Part shown: positions 28,584 to 38,533 of the stretch, piece after piece
How positions within the stretch are numbered: position 1 is the stretch's first letter
Layout of the letters: each line of letters begins with the position of its first letter
Assembly: GCF_003725295.1 (NCBI RefSeq)
Contig: NZ_QICB01000005.1
Span: 1 to 64,000 of the forward strand
Direction of reading: 5' to 3'
From: Slackia faecicanis
GTDB taxonomy: Bacteria; Actinomycetota; Coriobacteriia; Coriobacteriales; Eggerthellaceae
Length of the DNA: 64,000 bases
The notes under the pieces: generated by a model
What the model saw: only the letters and a program-made list of their open reading frames with translations
The model's database searches: none
Told to the model about the DNA's origin: nothing
Program-made: the position numbers and the translations under genes

Positions 28584-29150
28584 ATGCTTGAAGCAAAACA
28601 CGTTTCTCTGTTCGGAGCCACGACGCGCCGCGTCAAAAAGCTCTATGAATCGGCCTTCCCCGTCGAGCAGCGCATCCCCTTCTGGGCGCTCAGGCTGCGC
28701 GCCGGCATGAACGGCATGGAAATCGTATCGTACAGCGACGAGGGGACGTTCTGCGGCTTCTCGTGCCAGGTGGTCACCGACGACATGGTCTACATCTACT
28801 ACCTGGCCGTCGACCCCGAGCTGCGCGGCCGCGGCTACGGCAGCCAGGTTCTCGAGCTTATCAAGCAGAGCCATCCCGGCATGCCCGTGGCGCTCGACAT
28901 CGAGTCGCGCAAGCGCAACGCCGACAACGCCAAGCAGCGCGAGGCGCGCCGCGCGTTCTATCTGAAGAACGGCTTCACGCCTACCGGCTACGGCTTCAAA
29001 GACGGCGACCTGTTCGAGATCTTGATCGACGGCGAAAAGCCCGAGAACCCCGCCCGCTACGCCATGGCGATCGACAGACTCGCCTTCGGCCTCACGCACA
29101 CCCTGATCCGCCCCATGAGCGAGCTGCGCGAAGGCGGCAAGAAGCACTAA
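28584..29150 (+). CDS. GNAT-family N-acetyltransferase
   Basis: A 188-residue protein with an acetyl-CoA-binding core: YIYYLAVDPELRGRGYGSQVLEL contains the RGRGYG pyrophosphate loop, followed by AFYLKNGFTPTGYGF. The acceptor substrate is unknown. CAAGGAG precedes the ATG. It is convergent with the ABC permease, and a shared terminator lies between. Confidence 0.85.
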   Translation: MLEAKHVSLFGATTRRVKKLYESAFPVEQRIPFWALRLRAGMNGMEIVSYSDEGTFCGFSCQVVTDDMVYIYYLAVDPELRGRGYGSQVLELIKQSHPGMPVALDIESRKRNADNAKQREARRAFYLKNGFTPTGYGFKDGDLFEILIDGEKPENPARYAMAIDRLAFGLTHTLIRPMSELREGGKKH

Positions 29151-29315
29151 GGCCGCGCCGGACGCGCGCTTTGCCGTGGCGCGCCCGATGCTCTGCGCAC
29201 GACCCCGGCAAAGCACACCCTGCGCCTGCATCGAACGCATGGCGGGCGAACCCCGCATCGCATAACCGCGCCGTCCGCCACGGGCGGCGCGGGCGCATCC
29301 TCAGGACGAAGCCAT

Positions 29316-29360
29316 AGAAAAAGCCCCTATCCTTCCGGCCCGAAGGATAGGGGCTTTCCG
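29316..29360. terminator. Strong terminator between convergent genes
   Basis: A perfect 16-bp stem (29320-29335 with 29342-29357). On the minus strand it runs into TTTTTCT, ideal for the ABC operon; on the plus strand the T-run is weaker. Confidence 0.92.
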
Positions 29361-29396
29361 TTTCGCGGGAAACGCGCCTGCGCCGCCGCATCCTTT

Positions 29397-30164
29397 CTAC
29401 AGTTCGGAGCGCGCGCCGCGCGCCTTCCAGCGCGTCAGACGGCGTTCGGCCACGTCGAACAGCTCGTAGAGCACCACGCCCAGAACCGCCATGGCGATGA
29501 TGCCCGCGAACATTTTCGGATACGCGAGCAGCGCCCACGCGTCCACGATGAAGTAGCCCAGGCCGGTCGATCCGGCCAGACTTTCGGCGAAGAACAGGAT
29601 CGCCACCGCCGTGCCGCTCGAAATGCGCAGCGCGGTGAACAGCTCGGGCAGCGTGGCGGGCACGATCACGTGGCGATAGATATCCCAGCGCCCGGCGCCG
29701 AGCGAGCGCATGGACATCACGCTTTCCTCGGGCACGCTTTGCGCGGCGTCGCGCACGGTGACGAGCACCTGGAAGAACGCGGTCAGCGCGATCAGGACGA
29801 TCTTCGGCGCGTCGGCCAGGCCCATGAGCACCACCAGCACGGGCAGCAGGACCACCTTCGGCAGCGGATACAGGAAGTACAGCACCGGCGCGAACACCGC
29901 GTCGACACGCGGGGAACGCCCGCACATCAGGCCGAGCGGGATGGCCAGCACGGTACCGATCGCCATGGCGGCCACCACGCGATACAGGCTCACGAGCAGC
30001 GCGGGCCACAGGTCGGAGAAATACGTTCCCACCATGGGAATGGCGTCGAAGGGGCCGGGCAGCACGGGGTTGTCCACGGCGAGGGCCGTGAGCTGCCAGC
30101 CCGCCACGATGATCGCGATGGCGAACACGTAGCCGGCGATTTTGCGAACAAGGCCGTTACGCAT
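29397..30164 (-). CDS. ABC transporter permease, NitT/TauT/SsuC type
   Basis: A 255-residue permease with about six membrane segments and the cytoplasmic EAA loop (SVPEESVMSMRSLGAGRWDIYRHVIVPATLPEL). It belongs to the BPD_transp_1 superfamily used for nitrate, sulfonates, taurine and thiamine precursors. Its start overlaps the ATPase gene by eight bases, so the two are translationally coupled. No periplasmic binding protein gene is nearby, so the substrate is not predictable. Confidence 0.87.
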   Translation of the reverse strand: MRNGLVRKIAGYVFAIAIIVAGWQLTALAVDNPVLPGPFDAIPMVGTYFSDLWPALLVSLYRVVAAMAIGTVLAIPLGLMCGRSPRVDAVFAPVLYFLYPLPKVVLLPVLVVLMGLADAPKIVLIALTAFFQVLVTVRDAAQSVPEESVMSMRSLGAGRWDIYRHVIVPATLPELFTALRISSGTAVAILFFAESLAGSTGLGYFIVDAWALLAYPKMFAGIIAMAVLGVVLYELFDVAERRLTRWKARGARSEL

Positions 30165-30987
30165 GGCTCGCTCCTTCCTGCGCGGCGGGTTTTTCAGCAG
30201 GCCCGGCCTGCGCCTCGGCGCGCAGCAGGTCGCGCAGCAGGCGGCACCGCTCGAAGAACAGCGGGGTATCGCGCCAATCGTCGGCGACCATCTCCGCGTT
30301 GTCGACCACCTTGGCCACGCGGCCCGGGCGCGGCGTCATCACCACGATGCGCTGCCCCAGAAAGACGGCCTCCTCGATCGAATGCGTCACGAGCACCTGG
30401 GCGTAGCCCTCTTCGCGCCAGCAGCGCTTCAGCATGTTCTGCATCTCCTCGCGCAGCAGCGCATCAAGCGCCGAAAGCGGCTCATCCATCAGCAGCAAAT
30501 CGATATCGCACGCCAGGGCGCGGGCCATGGCAAGGCGCTGGCGCATGCCGCCCGACAACTCGGAGGGATACGCCTTGGCGAACTCGTCGAGCCCCACCTG
30601 ACGCAGCGCGTCATGGGCACGGCTCATGCGCTCTTTCTTGGGCATCCTGCGCACCTGCAGGCCGAGCGCTGCGTTCTGCTCGACCGTCTTCCACGGCATC
30701 AAGCCGAAATCTTGCAGGATCAGCGCGGTTTCGAGACGCGGGCCGGCAAGCGGCGCGCCGTCCACCAGCACTTCTCCTTCGGTCGGGCGCTGCAGCCCGC
30801 ACGCCGCCAGAAGGCTCGTCGACTTCCCGCAACCCGAAGGCCCCAGAACGGCCACCGATTCGCCCGGCGCCACCGCCAAATCCATGCGGTCCAAGGCGAG
30901 CGTCTCGCCACGCGAGCCGCGGTAGCGCTGCCGCACCGCGCGCAGCTCGAGCTTCGGCACGCAGTCGGAAGCGTCGTGTCTATGCAT
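30157..30987 (-). CDS. ABC transporter ATP-binding protein, NitT/TauT type
   Basis: A 276-residue ATPase with [36 protein letters not shown] and THSIEEAVFLGQRI, all intact. It is the ATPase of the adjacent permease. It overlaps the permease gene by eight bases downstream and the MATE gene by eight bases upstream, forming a tight three-gene operon. Confidence 0.9.
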   Translation of the reverse strand: MHRHDASDCVPKLELRAVRQRYRGSRGETLALDRMDLAVAPGESVAVLGPSGCGKSTSLLAACGLQRPTEGEVLVDGAPLAGPRLETALILQDFGLMPWKTVEQNAALGLQVRRMPKKERMSRAHDALRQVGLDEFAKAYPSELSGGMRQRLAMARALACDIDLLLMDEPLSALDALLREEMQNMLKRCWREEGYAQVLVTHSIEEAVFLGQRIVVMTPRPGRVAKVVDNAEMVADDWRDTPLFFERCRLLRDLLRAEAQAGPAEKPAAQEGASHA

Positions 30988-32530
30988 GCGCTTTCGCCCC
31001 TTTCACGGCCACGGCCGCCTTCGCTTCGGCGGAACGGCGCTTGAGTTCACGCACCTCCATGCCCACGAAAATCAGCACGGTGAACACGGCCAGGAAGTCG
31101 GCCAGGGGCACCGCGAAGTACACGGCGTCGAGCGAATCGAGCATCGGGGCGATCGTCGGCAGGGTTTCAGGCAGCACGAACAGCAGCGGCAGCAAGAACA
31201 GGATCTGACGCGTGAGCGAAAGGATGATGCTTTTCGCCGGCTGGCCGGTGGCCTGGAAGTAGTTCGCGCCCACGATCTGAAAGCCGATCAGCGGCAGGAA
31301 AATCAGATCGACGCGCAGGGCGAACGCCGTGAAATCGACGAGCGTCTGCTCCTTGATGCCGAAGAACCCCACGATCTGCGGGGCGAAAACCATGATGGCC
31401 ACCCACATGACCGTGCCCATGACGGTGGCGCCCACCGAGCCCACCTTGAGCGTGGTCTTCACGCGGTCCCACAGCTTCGCGCCGTAGTTGAAGCCAAGCA
31501 GCGGCTGGATGGCGATCGAAACGCCGATCAGCGGCAGAATGACGAACATGCCGATGCGCTGCACCACGCCGACCGACGCCAGCGCATCGTCGGCGCCGAT
31601 CGGGTCGAGCGCGCCGTATTTCACAAGCATGAAGTTGATGAAGAAGTTCACCACGGCGCCTGCGGCCTGCACGGCGAACGACGCCGCGCCCAGCGACAGG
31701 ATGCCGCGGGCGAGCTTGGCCTTGACCGGGAAATAACGGCGGCGCAAACGCAGCGGCACGCCCGGGGTCTTCGTGAAATACCAGATCACCGTCGCGCAGC
31801 TGATGGCCTGGCCGCACACGGTTGCCCATGCGCTGCCGGCCACGCCCCAGCCCCACCACAGCACGAACACCGCGTTGAAAACGGTGCAGCCGATGGCGCC
31901 GATCAGCATGGTGACCAGCGCGCGGTTCGGGGCGCCCGCCGTGCGAATGAAGTTGTTCAGGCCCATGCCCACGATCTGGAAAATGCAGCCCAGGCTGACG
32001 ATCTGAATGAATTCGCGCGCATAGGGGCGCACCGTGTCGGTGGCCGAAGAAAGCGTGAGCACGGGCTCCACGATGAACGGAATATGGGCCAACACGGCTA
32101 GCACCGCGCTGACCAGCACGGCCATCATGGCCGTGTTGCCCAGGATATGTTCGGCTTCGTCATGCTTTCCCTCGCCCAGGCGCAGCGCGCATAGCGCATT
32201 GCCGCCCGCGCCGATCAGCATGGCCAACGCCAGAAAGATCGTCATGGTGGGAGAAGCCACCGTGATGGCGGACAGGCCGATCTCGCCCGCTCCATGACCC
32301 AAAAACACCGAGTCGATCAGGTTGTAGGCGCCGTTGACCACCATGCCCAGAATGGCGGGAATAGCGAATTCCACGGCAAGCTTAGGAATGCTCGCCGTGC
32401 CCATCCTGCCCACGCGATCGGCCATCGCGCGATTTTCGCCCTGCTTCGAGGCATGGCGCACCGACGCGCCCGAGGAGGATTCGTTTTCTCCGCCGGGCGC
32501 GCCGCAGTTCTCTTCAGTTTCATGTTTCAT
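30980..32530 (-). CDS. MATE-family efflux transporter
   Basis: A 516-residue protein with about twelve membrane segments in two homologous halves, of the multidrug and toxic compound extrusion family (MepA/DinF-like). An extra ~45-residue polar N-terminus precedes the fold at MGTASIPKLAVEFAIPAILGM; a shorter start at MADRVGRM is possible. It heads an operon with an ABC ATPase and permease, an uncommon pairing of an exporter with an importer-type ABC system. Confidence 0.87.
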   Translation of the reverse strand: MKHETEENCGAPGGENESSSGASVRHASKQGENRAMADRVGRMGTASIPKLAVEFAIPAILGMVVNGAYNLIDSVFLGHGAGEIGLSAITVASPTMTIFLALAMLIGAGGNALCALRLGEGKHDEAEHILGNTAMMAVLVSAVLAVLAHIPFIVEPVLTLSSATDTVRPYAREFIQIVSLGCIFQIVGMGLNNFIRTAGAPNRALVTMLIGAIGCTVFNAVFVLWWGWGVAGSAWATVCGQAISCATVIWYFTKTPGVPLRLRRRYFPVKAKLARGILSLGAASFAVQAAGAVVNFFINFMLVKYGALDPIGADDALASVGVVQRIGMFVILPLIGVSIAIQPLLGFNYGAKLWDRVKTTLKVGSVGATVMGTVMWVAIMVFAPQIVGFFGIKEQTLVDFTAFALRVDLIFLPLIGFQIVGANYFQATGQPAKSIILSLTRQILFLLPLLFVLPETLPTIAPMLDSLDAVYFAVPLADFLAVFTVLIFVGMEVRELKRRSAEAKAAVAVKGAKAHA

Positions 32531-32607
32531 ATGCTCAAACCGCCTTCTCGCCTTCGTTCATTCGACGCAAACAATTTATTGTAGCGTCGAGGCGAGGCGG
32601 CGCGCAT

Positions 32608-33174
32608 CTACTCGACCGGCCCCTCCATAACAACCGCAAAGGAATCGAGCAGGCGCCCGAGCAGGTCGTCGAGGGCGCGCTCCGAAGGGGCAATGTAGTC
32701 GGCGGCGATGTCGCACACGTAGGCGGGCTCGTTGCGGCCGTCGGTCACGATGGGGCGCGCGGAATGGAACACGTTCACGCCCACGCCCACCACGATCGCA
32801 CCGTTGCGCGATTCGAGCGAGATGCCGCACAACTTGCCCGCGTCGCACACCACGTCGTTGGGGGCCTTCACGCGAATGACGTCGGAGTCCACGCCGCATT
32901 CCGCGCGCAGCACCGCGGCCACGGCCTCGGCGAAGGCCTTGCTGTATGCGGGCCAGGTGCGCTCGGGCGTGCCGGGACGCATAAGCACCGAGAAATACAG
33001 GCCGCCTTCAGGGCTCATCCACACGCGACCCCACTGGCCGCGTCCCGTTCGCTGGCGTCGGGCGGCCACCACGATCCCGGCAGGAGCGCCTTGTGCGGCA
33101 AGTTCCCACACGTCGTCGTTGGTCGACCCCGTGACGTCTTTCGTAATCACGCTAAAGCGCATGGGCCTCACCAT
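32608..33174 (-). CDS. birA: Biotin--[acetyl-CoA-carboxylase] ligase, catalytic domain only
   Basis: A 188-residue enzyme attaching biotin to carboxylase carrier proteins. GSTND, RRQRTGRGQWGRVW (biotinyl-AMP loop) and KAPNDVV are visible. There is no N-terminal DNA-binding domain, so it is not a biotin repressor. It is shorter than most, with the C-terminal SH3-like domain reduced or missing. The first ATG lies 23 bases inside folK; a second in-frame ATG at 33162 is also plausible. Confidence 0.82.
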   Translation of the reverse strand: MVRPMRFSVITKDVTGSTNDDVWELAAQGAPAGIVVAARRQRTGRGQWGRVWMSPEGGLYFSVLMRPGTPERTWPAYSKAFAEAVAAVLRAECGVDSDVIRVKAPNDVVCDAGKLCGISLESRNGAIVVGVGVNVFHSARPIVTDGRNEPAYVCDIAADYIAPSERALDDLLGRLLDSFAVVMEGPVE

Positions 33175-34459
33175 AGACCGCCTTGTCGAGCATCACGGGC
33201 GTGCCGTCGGCCAGCACGTGGTTCGGCAGAAGCTCGAGAAGAGGCTTCACGACGAAATCGCGCTCCGTCGCGCGCGGATGCGGCAGGGTCAGCTCATCGC
33301 TTTCGCCCACATACATCTGGTAGTCCACGATGTCCAGGTCGAGCGTGCGCGGGCCGTTCTCGATCTCGCGGACGCGGCCGAGGCTGTTCTCGATCGCGTG
33401 CAGGTAGCGCAGAAGCTCCTTCGGCGGCACGCCCGTGCGGGCCAGAAGCACCGCGTTGACGAAGGTGTCCTGGTCTTCGTAATAGGCGGGCTCGCTTTCG
33501 TAGAAGCTCGAGATGTCGATGATCTGCGTGTCGGGGATGGAGCACAGGCCCGTGATCGCCTGCTGCAGGTTGGCGATCTTGCCTTCGGTCTCTTCGCCGG
33601 GGTTGGCAACGAGCGCAACGTTGGAGCCGAGCGCGATCAGCACGTACGGACGCAGGTCCGCAAGCGCCTTCACGGTGGCCTCCACGTTGTGGGCGCGCAC
33701 CACCGATGCGCCGAGCTCGCACGCCATCAAGGCCTCGGTCGCCGAGGCCTCGTCGCGCTGCAGGGCCTCGGGGATGCCGTAGGCCTCGCCGATGTAGCGC
33801 TTGCGCGACACGGCGCACATGGTGGGATATCCCAGGCGCGAGAACTCGTGGAAATTGCGCATGAGCTCCATGGTCTGGGAAGGCGTCTTGCCGAAGCCCG
33901 GGCCCGGGTCGATGCAGATGCGCTCGGGAGCCACGCCCGCGGCTTCAAGCATCGCCGCCTGGCCCGCCAGGTAATCGCGCACCTCGGCCACCACGTCGTC
34001 ATAGACCGGGTTGTCCTGCATGGTGGCGGGCTCGCCCTTCATATGCATGACCACGCAGCCGGCGTCGCACGACACGGCCGCCTCCACCATAGCCGGGTCG
34101 CGGAAGCCCGACACGTCGTTGATGATCGCCGCGCCGGCCTCGACGCACGCGCGGGCCACCTCGGCGTGCCGCGTGTCGATGCTCACGCAGATACCGTCGG
34201 CGGCGAGGGCGCGCACCACCTCGACGGTGCGCGCGAGCTCCTCCTCGATCGACACCGTAGCGGCACCGGGGCGGGTGGATTCTCCGCCCACGTCGATGAT
34301 CTGAGCGCCCGCATCCACCATGGCGCGGGCATGGGCCAAGGCGGCCTCGTATCCGTTATGCATTCCTCCGTCGGAGAAAGAATCGGGCGTAACGTTAAGG
34401 ATGCCCATAACAACGGGCATCCTCGAATCGAAACGGTATGAAGAGCAGTTCCACATCAT
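33152..34459 (-). CDS. Fused dihydropteroate synthase - HPPK
   Basis: A 435-residue bifunctional folate enzyme. Residues 1-270 are dihydropteroate synthase (VMGILNVTPDSFSDGG, IDVGGESTRPGA, DPGPGFGKT). Residues 275-435 are 6-hydroxymethyl-7,8-dihydropterin pyrophosphokinase (ALGSNVAL, GPRTLDLDIVDYQ). HPPK makes the substrate of the synthase, so the order in the protein is reversed relative to the pathway. No folB segment lies between. The ATG directly follows the ftsH stop (TAAATG), so translation is coupled. Confidence 0.92.
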   Translation of the reverse strand: MMWNCSSYRFDSRMPVVMGILNVTPDSFSDGGMHNGYEAALAHARAMVDAGAQIIDVGGESTRPGAATVSIEEELARTVEVVRALAADGICVSIDTRHAEVARACVEAGAAIINDVSGFRDPAMVEAAVSCDAGCVVMHMKGEPATMQDNPVYDDVVAEVRDYLAGQAAMLEAAGVAPERICIDPGPGFGKTPSQTMELMRNFHEFSRLGYPTMCAVSRKRYIGEAYGIPEALQRDEASATEALMACELGASVVRAHNVEATVKALADLRPYVLIALGSNVALVANPGEETEGKIANLQQAITGLCSIPDTQIIDISSFYESEPAYYEDQDTFVNAVLLARTGVPPKELLRYLHAIENSLGRVREIENGPRTLDLDIVDYQMYVGESDELTLPHPRATERDFVVKPLLELLPNHVLADGTPVMLDKAVYGEAHAL

Positions 34460-36958
34460 TTAGTTGTGGTCCTTCCTTTCTTCAGAAAAGCCATCTGTCG
34501 TTTCGCGGCCGACGGAGGGCATGGGGATGTCTTCCGCGGCAGGGTCGGTGAACGAAACCGCTTCGCGCTGGCGCGCCACGGCGTTGGGGTTGTCGAACGA
34601 CACCATGTCGCGCGACGAGTCGTCGGCGCCGGCGGGGTCTTTCGGCAGATCGCCGCTGATCACCACGTCGCCCGATGCGGGCATCGTGGAAGGAGCGACC
34701 ATCAAGGCCTTCGCCTTGGCCTTGGTGTCGGCCTTCTTGGCCTCCTGCTCGCGCTCGAGATAGGCGTCCCACTCGTTGTTCAGCAAGGCCTCGCACGCCT
34801 CGCCGTCCACCGTCTCGCGCTCGAGCAGTACGCTTGCCATCAGGTGCATCTGCTCCTTGCGCTCGGACAAGATCATGTAGGCAAGATCGTGCGCCTGCTT
34901 CATCAGGCGGGCGACCTCTTCGTCGATGCGCTGGGCGGTTTCAGGCGAATAGTCCTGGGTGTTGCCCATATCGCGGCCCAAGAACACCTCGTGGTTGGGC
35001 TGGCCGAAAGTCTGCTGGCCCAAGGCGTCGGACATGCCGTAGCTCGTGACCATCTTACGAGCCTGCTTGGTGGCGCGCTCGAGGTCGTTGCTCGCGCCCG
35101 TGGTGATGTCGCCGCAGAAGATTTCTTCCGCCACGCGACCGCCCATGAACACGGCTAGATCATCGTACATCTCGTTGCGGCTTACCAGGAACTTGTCCTC
35201 GTCGGGGATGGACATGGTGTAGCCGAGCGCCATGCCGCGCGGCACGATCGTGATCTTATGCACGGGATCGGCGTTAGGCAGCAGGTGTCCGACAAGGGCG
35301 TGGCCCGACTCGTGGTAGGCGATGACGCGACGCGTCTTCTCATTCATGACGCGGTTCTTGCGCTCGGGGCCTGCCATCAAGCGCTCCATGGACTCGTTCA
35401 CCTCGGCCATGCCGATCTGGGGCTTGTTGCGGCGAGCGGTCAGCAGAGCGGCCTCGTTCATGAGGTTCATAAGATCGGCGCCGGTCATGCCACTCGTCAG
35501 CTTCGCGATACGAGGCAGGTCGACGTCGGAACCGATCGGCTTGTTCTTAGCATGCACTTCCAAGATCTTCTCGCGGCCGCGCACGTCGGGGGCGTCCACC
35601 ACGATCTGACGGTCGAAGCGGCCGGGGCGTAGCAGCGCCGGGTCGAGCACGTCGACGCGGTTGGTGGCGGCGATCAGCACGACGGCGTCGTTCTTCTCGA
35701 AGCCGTCCATTTCGACGAGCAGCTGGTTGAGCGTCTGCTCGCGCTCGTCGTGGCCGCCGCCGAGGCCCGTGCCGCGCTGACGGCCCACGGCGTCGATCTC
35801 GTCGATGAAAATAATCGACGGGGCCGACTCCTTGGCCTGCTCGAACAAGCTGCGCACGCGGCTCGCGCCCACACCGACGAACATCTCGACGAACTCGGAG
35901 CCGGAAATGCTGAAGAACGGGACGTTCGCCTCGCCCGCAACGGCGCGTGCGAGCAGCGTCTTGCCGGTGCCCGGAGGGCCCACCAGCAGGCAGCCGCGGG
36001 GGATCTTGGCGCCGAGCGTGCGGTATTTCTCGGGGTTGACCAGGAAGTCCTTGATCTCCTGGAGCTCTTCGACGGCCTCGTCCTCGCCCGCCACGTCGTC
36101 GAAGCGCACGTCGGGACGCTCTTCGACGGTCTTTTTCGCCTTCGCCTTGCCGAACGACATCTGGGAGTTGTTCGCCTTATTCATCTGGACGAAGAAGAAG
36201 ATCATGAGACCGGCCAGAAGCAGCATGGGCAGCAGGCTGAGCAGGGCCTGGAAGAAAGAATCAGGCAGTTTCACCTGGTACTGGATGCCAGGATGATCAG
36301 AAAGCAGCTGCATGAGCGAATCCTGGCCCACGTACGTGGAGGTGTACTTGCGCTCGGCACCGATGGTCTGCTCGTCGATTTCGGTGGTGGAAACCTGCGG
36401 CGCGTCGGTGCCGATGACCGATTCGGCCTTGGCGTCGAGAGCCTCGAACGCGGAGTTATAGGCGTCACCTGCGGTAGAGCCCGCGGTGGCGGCGGGGTAA
36501 TAGGTGCCCGTGACCGTGTATTCGCCCGCATCGTAGACCACATCGACCACGCGATCCTGCTCGACGGCCTGCACGAACTCGGACGTGATGAGCGCGTCGG
36601 TCTCCTTCGCATTCATCATGTTGATCATCTGGCTGCCGACGAAGAAGGCCACCAGCAGAAGCAGGATGGCCGAAATCACGCTGATTCGCTGCGGCGGCTT
36701 GGGCATGGCAGGCTTGCCGGTCTTGGGGTCGACCTCGTAAGCCGACGGATCGGCGCCGCGGGGCGCCTTGGGCGCGTACGGCAAACGAGGGCCGCGCGGA
36801 CCTTCGTCCTTCGCAGCATTCGGAGCCGCGGGGGGCTCGGGCGCCTTGGCGGCATCGCCCGGCTGCGCGGGCGCGGCAGTCGGCTCGGGAACGGGTTCGG
36901 GCGCAGGCGCCTGAGAATCCTCGAGCGGACGATCGTTGGTTTTGGGAGTGTCGCTCAT
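34460..36958 (-). CDS. ftsH: ATP-dependent zinc metalloprotease FtsH
   Basis: An 832-residue membrane AAA+ protease degrading membrane and regulatory proteins. A proline/alanine-rich cytoplasmic extension of about 80 residues is followed by TM1 ([16 protein letters not shown]), an extracytoplasmic domain, TM2 ([18 protein letters not shown]), Walker A GPPGTGKT, the second region of homology, and zinc site HESGH. An acidic tail of about 110 residues follows the protease domain. ATG 36958 overlaps the hpt stop (TAATG). The order hpt-ftsH-folP is classic for Actinobacteria. Confidence 0.96.
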   Translation of the reverse strand: MSDTPKTNDRPLEDSQAPAPEPVPEPTAAPAQPGDAAKAPEPPAAPNAAKDEGPRGPRLPYAPKAPRGADPSAYEVDPKTGKPAMPKPPQRISVISAILLLLVAFFVGSQMINMMNAKETDALITSEFVQAVEQDRVVDVVYDAGEYTVTGTYYPAATAGSTAGDAYNSAFEALDAKAESVIGTDAPQVSTTEIDEQTIGAERKYTSTYVGQDSLMQLLSDHPGIQYQVKLPDSFFQALLSLLPMLLLAGLMIFFFVQMNKANNSQMSFGKAKAKKTVEERPDVRFDDVAGEDEAVEELQEIKDFLVNPEKYRTLGAKIPRGCLLVGPPGTGKTLLARAVAGEANVPFFSISGSEFVEMFVGVGASRVRSLFEQAKESAPSIIFIDEIDAVGRQRGTGLGGGHDEREQTLNQLLVEMDGFEKNDAVVLIAATNRVDVLDPALLRPGRFDRQIVVDAPDVRGREKILEVHAKNKPIGSDVDLPRIAKLTSGMTGADLMNLMNEAALLTARRNKPQIGMAEVNESMERLMAGPERKNRVMNEKTRRVIAYHESGHALVGHLLPNADPVHKITIVPRGMALGYTMSIPDEDKFLVSRNEMYDDLAVFMGGRVAEEIFCGDITTGASNDLERATKQARKMVTSYGMSDALGQQTFGQPNHEVFLGRDMGNTQDYSPETAQRIDEEVARLMKQAHDLAYMILSERKEQMHLMASVLLERETVDGEACEALLNNEWDAYLEREQEAKKADTKAKAKALMVAPSTMPASGDVVISGDLPKDPAGADDSSRDMVSFDNPNAVARQREAVSFTDPAAEDIPMPSVGRETTDGFSEERKDHN

Positions 36959-37581
36959 TATTTTCCTTGGTAGATCTCGGGTTTCAGAATGCCGATATAG
37001 GGAAGGTTGCGATAGTGCTCGGCATAATCGAGGCCGTATCCGACGATGAACTCGTCGGGGCACTCGAAGCCGACGTATTTGCAATCGATGTCGACCTGAC
37101 GCTCGGTGCGTTTACGCAACAGCGTGGCAATTTCGATCGAAGCCGGATTGCGCGATTCGAGCACGCCCATCAGGTATTTCAGCGTGAGGCCGGAATCCAG
37201 GATGTCTTCGGCGATGATCACGTGGCGACCTTCGATCTGCGACGAAAGGTCTTTCAGAATGCGCACGACGCCAGAGCTCTTCGTGCCGGACCCGTACGAA
37301 GAAACGGCCATATAGTCCATTTCCAGAGGAAGGTCGATTTCACGCACCAGGTCGCTCATATAGATGGCAGCGCCGCGCAGAACGCTGATGACCACCAGGC
37401 CCGGCGCCCCGTCGCTCGCGCGCTCGGAGGCGCGATCGCGATAGTCCTCGGTGATGCTGCGGCCGATCTCGCGCACGCGACGGCTCAGCTCTTCCTGCGT
37501 ATAAAGAATTTCCTTGATGTCGTCGTCGCCGAAGTACCGGTCGCGTTCGCCGGCGGCGAGAACGGTGTTCTGCTCGGTCAT
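36958..37581 (-). CDS. hpt: Hypoxanthine phosphoribosyltransferase
   Basis: A 207-residue type I phosphoribosyltransferase that salvages hypoxanthine (and usually guanine). The PRPP-binding loop VIIAEDILDSGLTL, the early LRGAAIYMSDLVREI and DYMAVSSYGSGTKSSG are visible. ATG 37581 has AGAAGGG; the longer upstream frame would add a basic, unrelated stretch. A TAATG junction couples it to ftsH. tilS, often upstream in other bacteria, is absent. Confidence 0.93.
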   Translation of the reverse strand: MTEQNTVLAAGERDRYFGDDDIKEILYTQEELSRRVREIGRSITEDYRDRASERASDGAPGLVVISVLRGAAIYMSDLVREIDLPLEMDYMAVSSYGSGTKSSGVVRILKDLSSQIEGRHVIIAEDILDSGLTLKYLMGVLESRNPASIEIATLLRKRTERQVDIDCKYVGFECPDEFIVGYGLDYAEHYRNLPYIGILKPEIYQGK

Positions 37582-37729
37582 AATGGCCCTTCTTCGATTC
37601 GCGTATCGGTGATGCAGTTTAGCACTCTGGACGAACGGCCGCTCAACGATACGGCAACGCGCCCTTGAAAAACACGATTGCAGCCGCGCTCGCAACTCCG
37701 GCGCCGGACCTCCCCCACCCGAAACGAAT

Positions 37730-37756
37730 AGACGCGCCCGATAGTCGGACGCGTCT
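37730..37756 (-). terminator. Hairpin downstream of the small membrane protein gene
   Basis: AGACGCG (37730-37736) and CGCGTCT (37750-37756) form the outer stem, with inner CCGA/TCGG pairing. The minus strand continues CTATTCGTTT, a weak T-run. Confidence 0.5.
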
Positions 37757-37808
37757 GGGTCGATCGGCCGCGACGCCGCGGCGCGGCGGGCGCCCGGCGG
37801 CCTGAAAC

Positions 37809-38342
37809 CTAGTAGTAGCAGTAGCCGGAGATGCCGGTCATCGCCGCGCAGGTGGCGCAGCCCACAAGGCTGGCAAGCGCGACGCCCAAAAGCAGCTGGG
37901 TCAAGAAACCGAACAGCGCGAACTTCACAGCGGCGTTTTTCGCCTCGGGGAAATTATGCGCGTTCGTCAGCCATGCGATCAGAATGGCCACAGGGCCCAT
38001 GATCAAGCCGAGCGCGGCCCATCCGAACTTCATGCCGCCCGTCAGCTGGAACAGCGGCATGCCTGGAATGTTCTGCGGCATTTCAGGCTGGGCCTGAAAC
38101 GGCGGCATCTGGCCGGGCGGCGGCGGAACGGCTCCCGCAGGAGGAACCTGGCCCGTGGGCGGCACGGCGGCCGCAGGGGGCGCATAGCCCGCGGCAGAAC
38201 CGGGTTCGACGGCAGGCGCCTGGGCGGGCTGAGGCGCAGGCGGCACGGGCGCTGTCGGCGCGACGGTCGGCTGGACCGAGCTGCTCGCGGGCGGCTCGGA
38301 AGGAACCTGGGGGGCGCCCGAAGGATTGATGGTATCGCTCAT
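37809..38342 (-). CDS. Proline-rich small membrane protein, unknown function
   Basis: A 177-residue protein. The first ~90 residues are proline/alanine-rich and likely disordered (PPTGQVPPAGAVPPPPGQMPP). The C-terminal 80 residues hold two membrane segments (WAALGLIMGPVAILIAWL and FGFLTQLLLGVALASLVGC) and end in a Cys-rich tail. I do not recognise a family beyond resemblance to DUF4190-like small membrane proteins. It lies between hpt and an LCP gene. Confidence 0.6.
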   Translation of the reverse strand: MSDTINPSGAPQVPSEPPASSSVQPTVAPTAPVPPAPQPAQAPAVEPGSAAGYAPPAAAVPPTGQVPPAGAVPPPPGQMPPFQAQPEMPQNIPGMPLFQLTGGMKFGWAALGLIMGPVAILIAWLTNAHNFPEAKNAAVKFALFGFLTQLLLGVALASLVGCATCAAMTGISGYCYY

Positions 38343-38429
38343 TTCGTCCTCGATTCGAAGAGGTTTACGTTTCGGCCATTATACCCGCCGCATGCACATC
38401 GCACCTGGTAACGCTTGCGAAACAGCAAC

Positions 38430-38449
38430 CTGGCACGACAGCGGCCCAG
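38430..38449 (+). repeat. 20-base intergenic repeat, second copy
   Basis: CTGGCACGACAGCGGCCCAG occurs here on the plus strand and at 446-465 on the minus strand, both intergenic. The sequence outside the 20 bases does not match. Confidence 0.45.
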
Positions 38450-38464
38450 AATACGCCCCCAGAC

Positions 38465-38506
38465 GTAGAAACGGCGGCCGCACCTCGCGAAAAGCACGGC
38501 CGCCGC
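38465..38506 (-). terminator. Terminator of the upstream LCP gene
   Basis: CGGCGGCCG (38472-38480) pairs perfectly with 38497-38505; the minus strand continues TTTCTACG. Confidence 0.65.
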
Positions 38507-38533
38507 ATGGCGTTTCATGGAGAAAAGGGCGTC

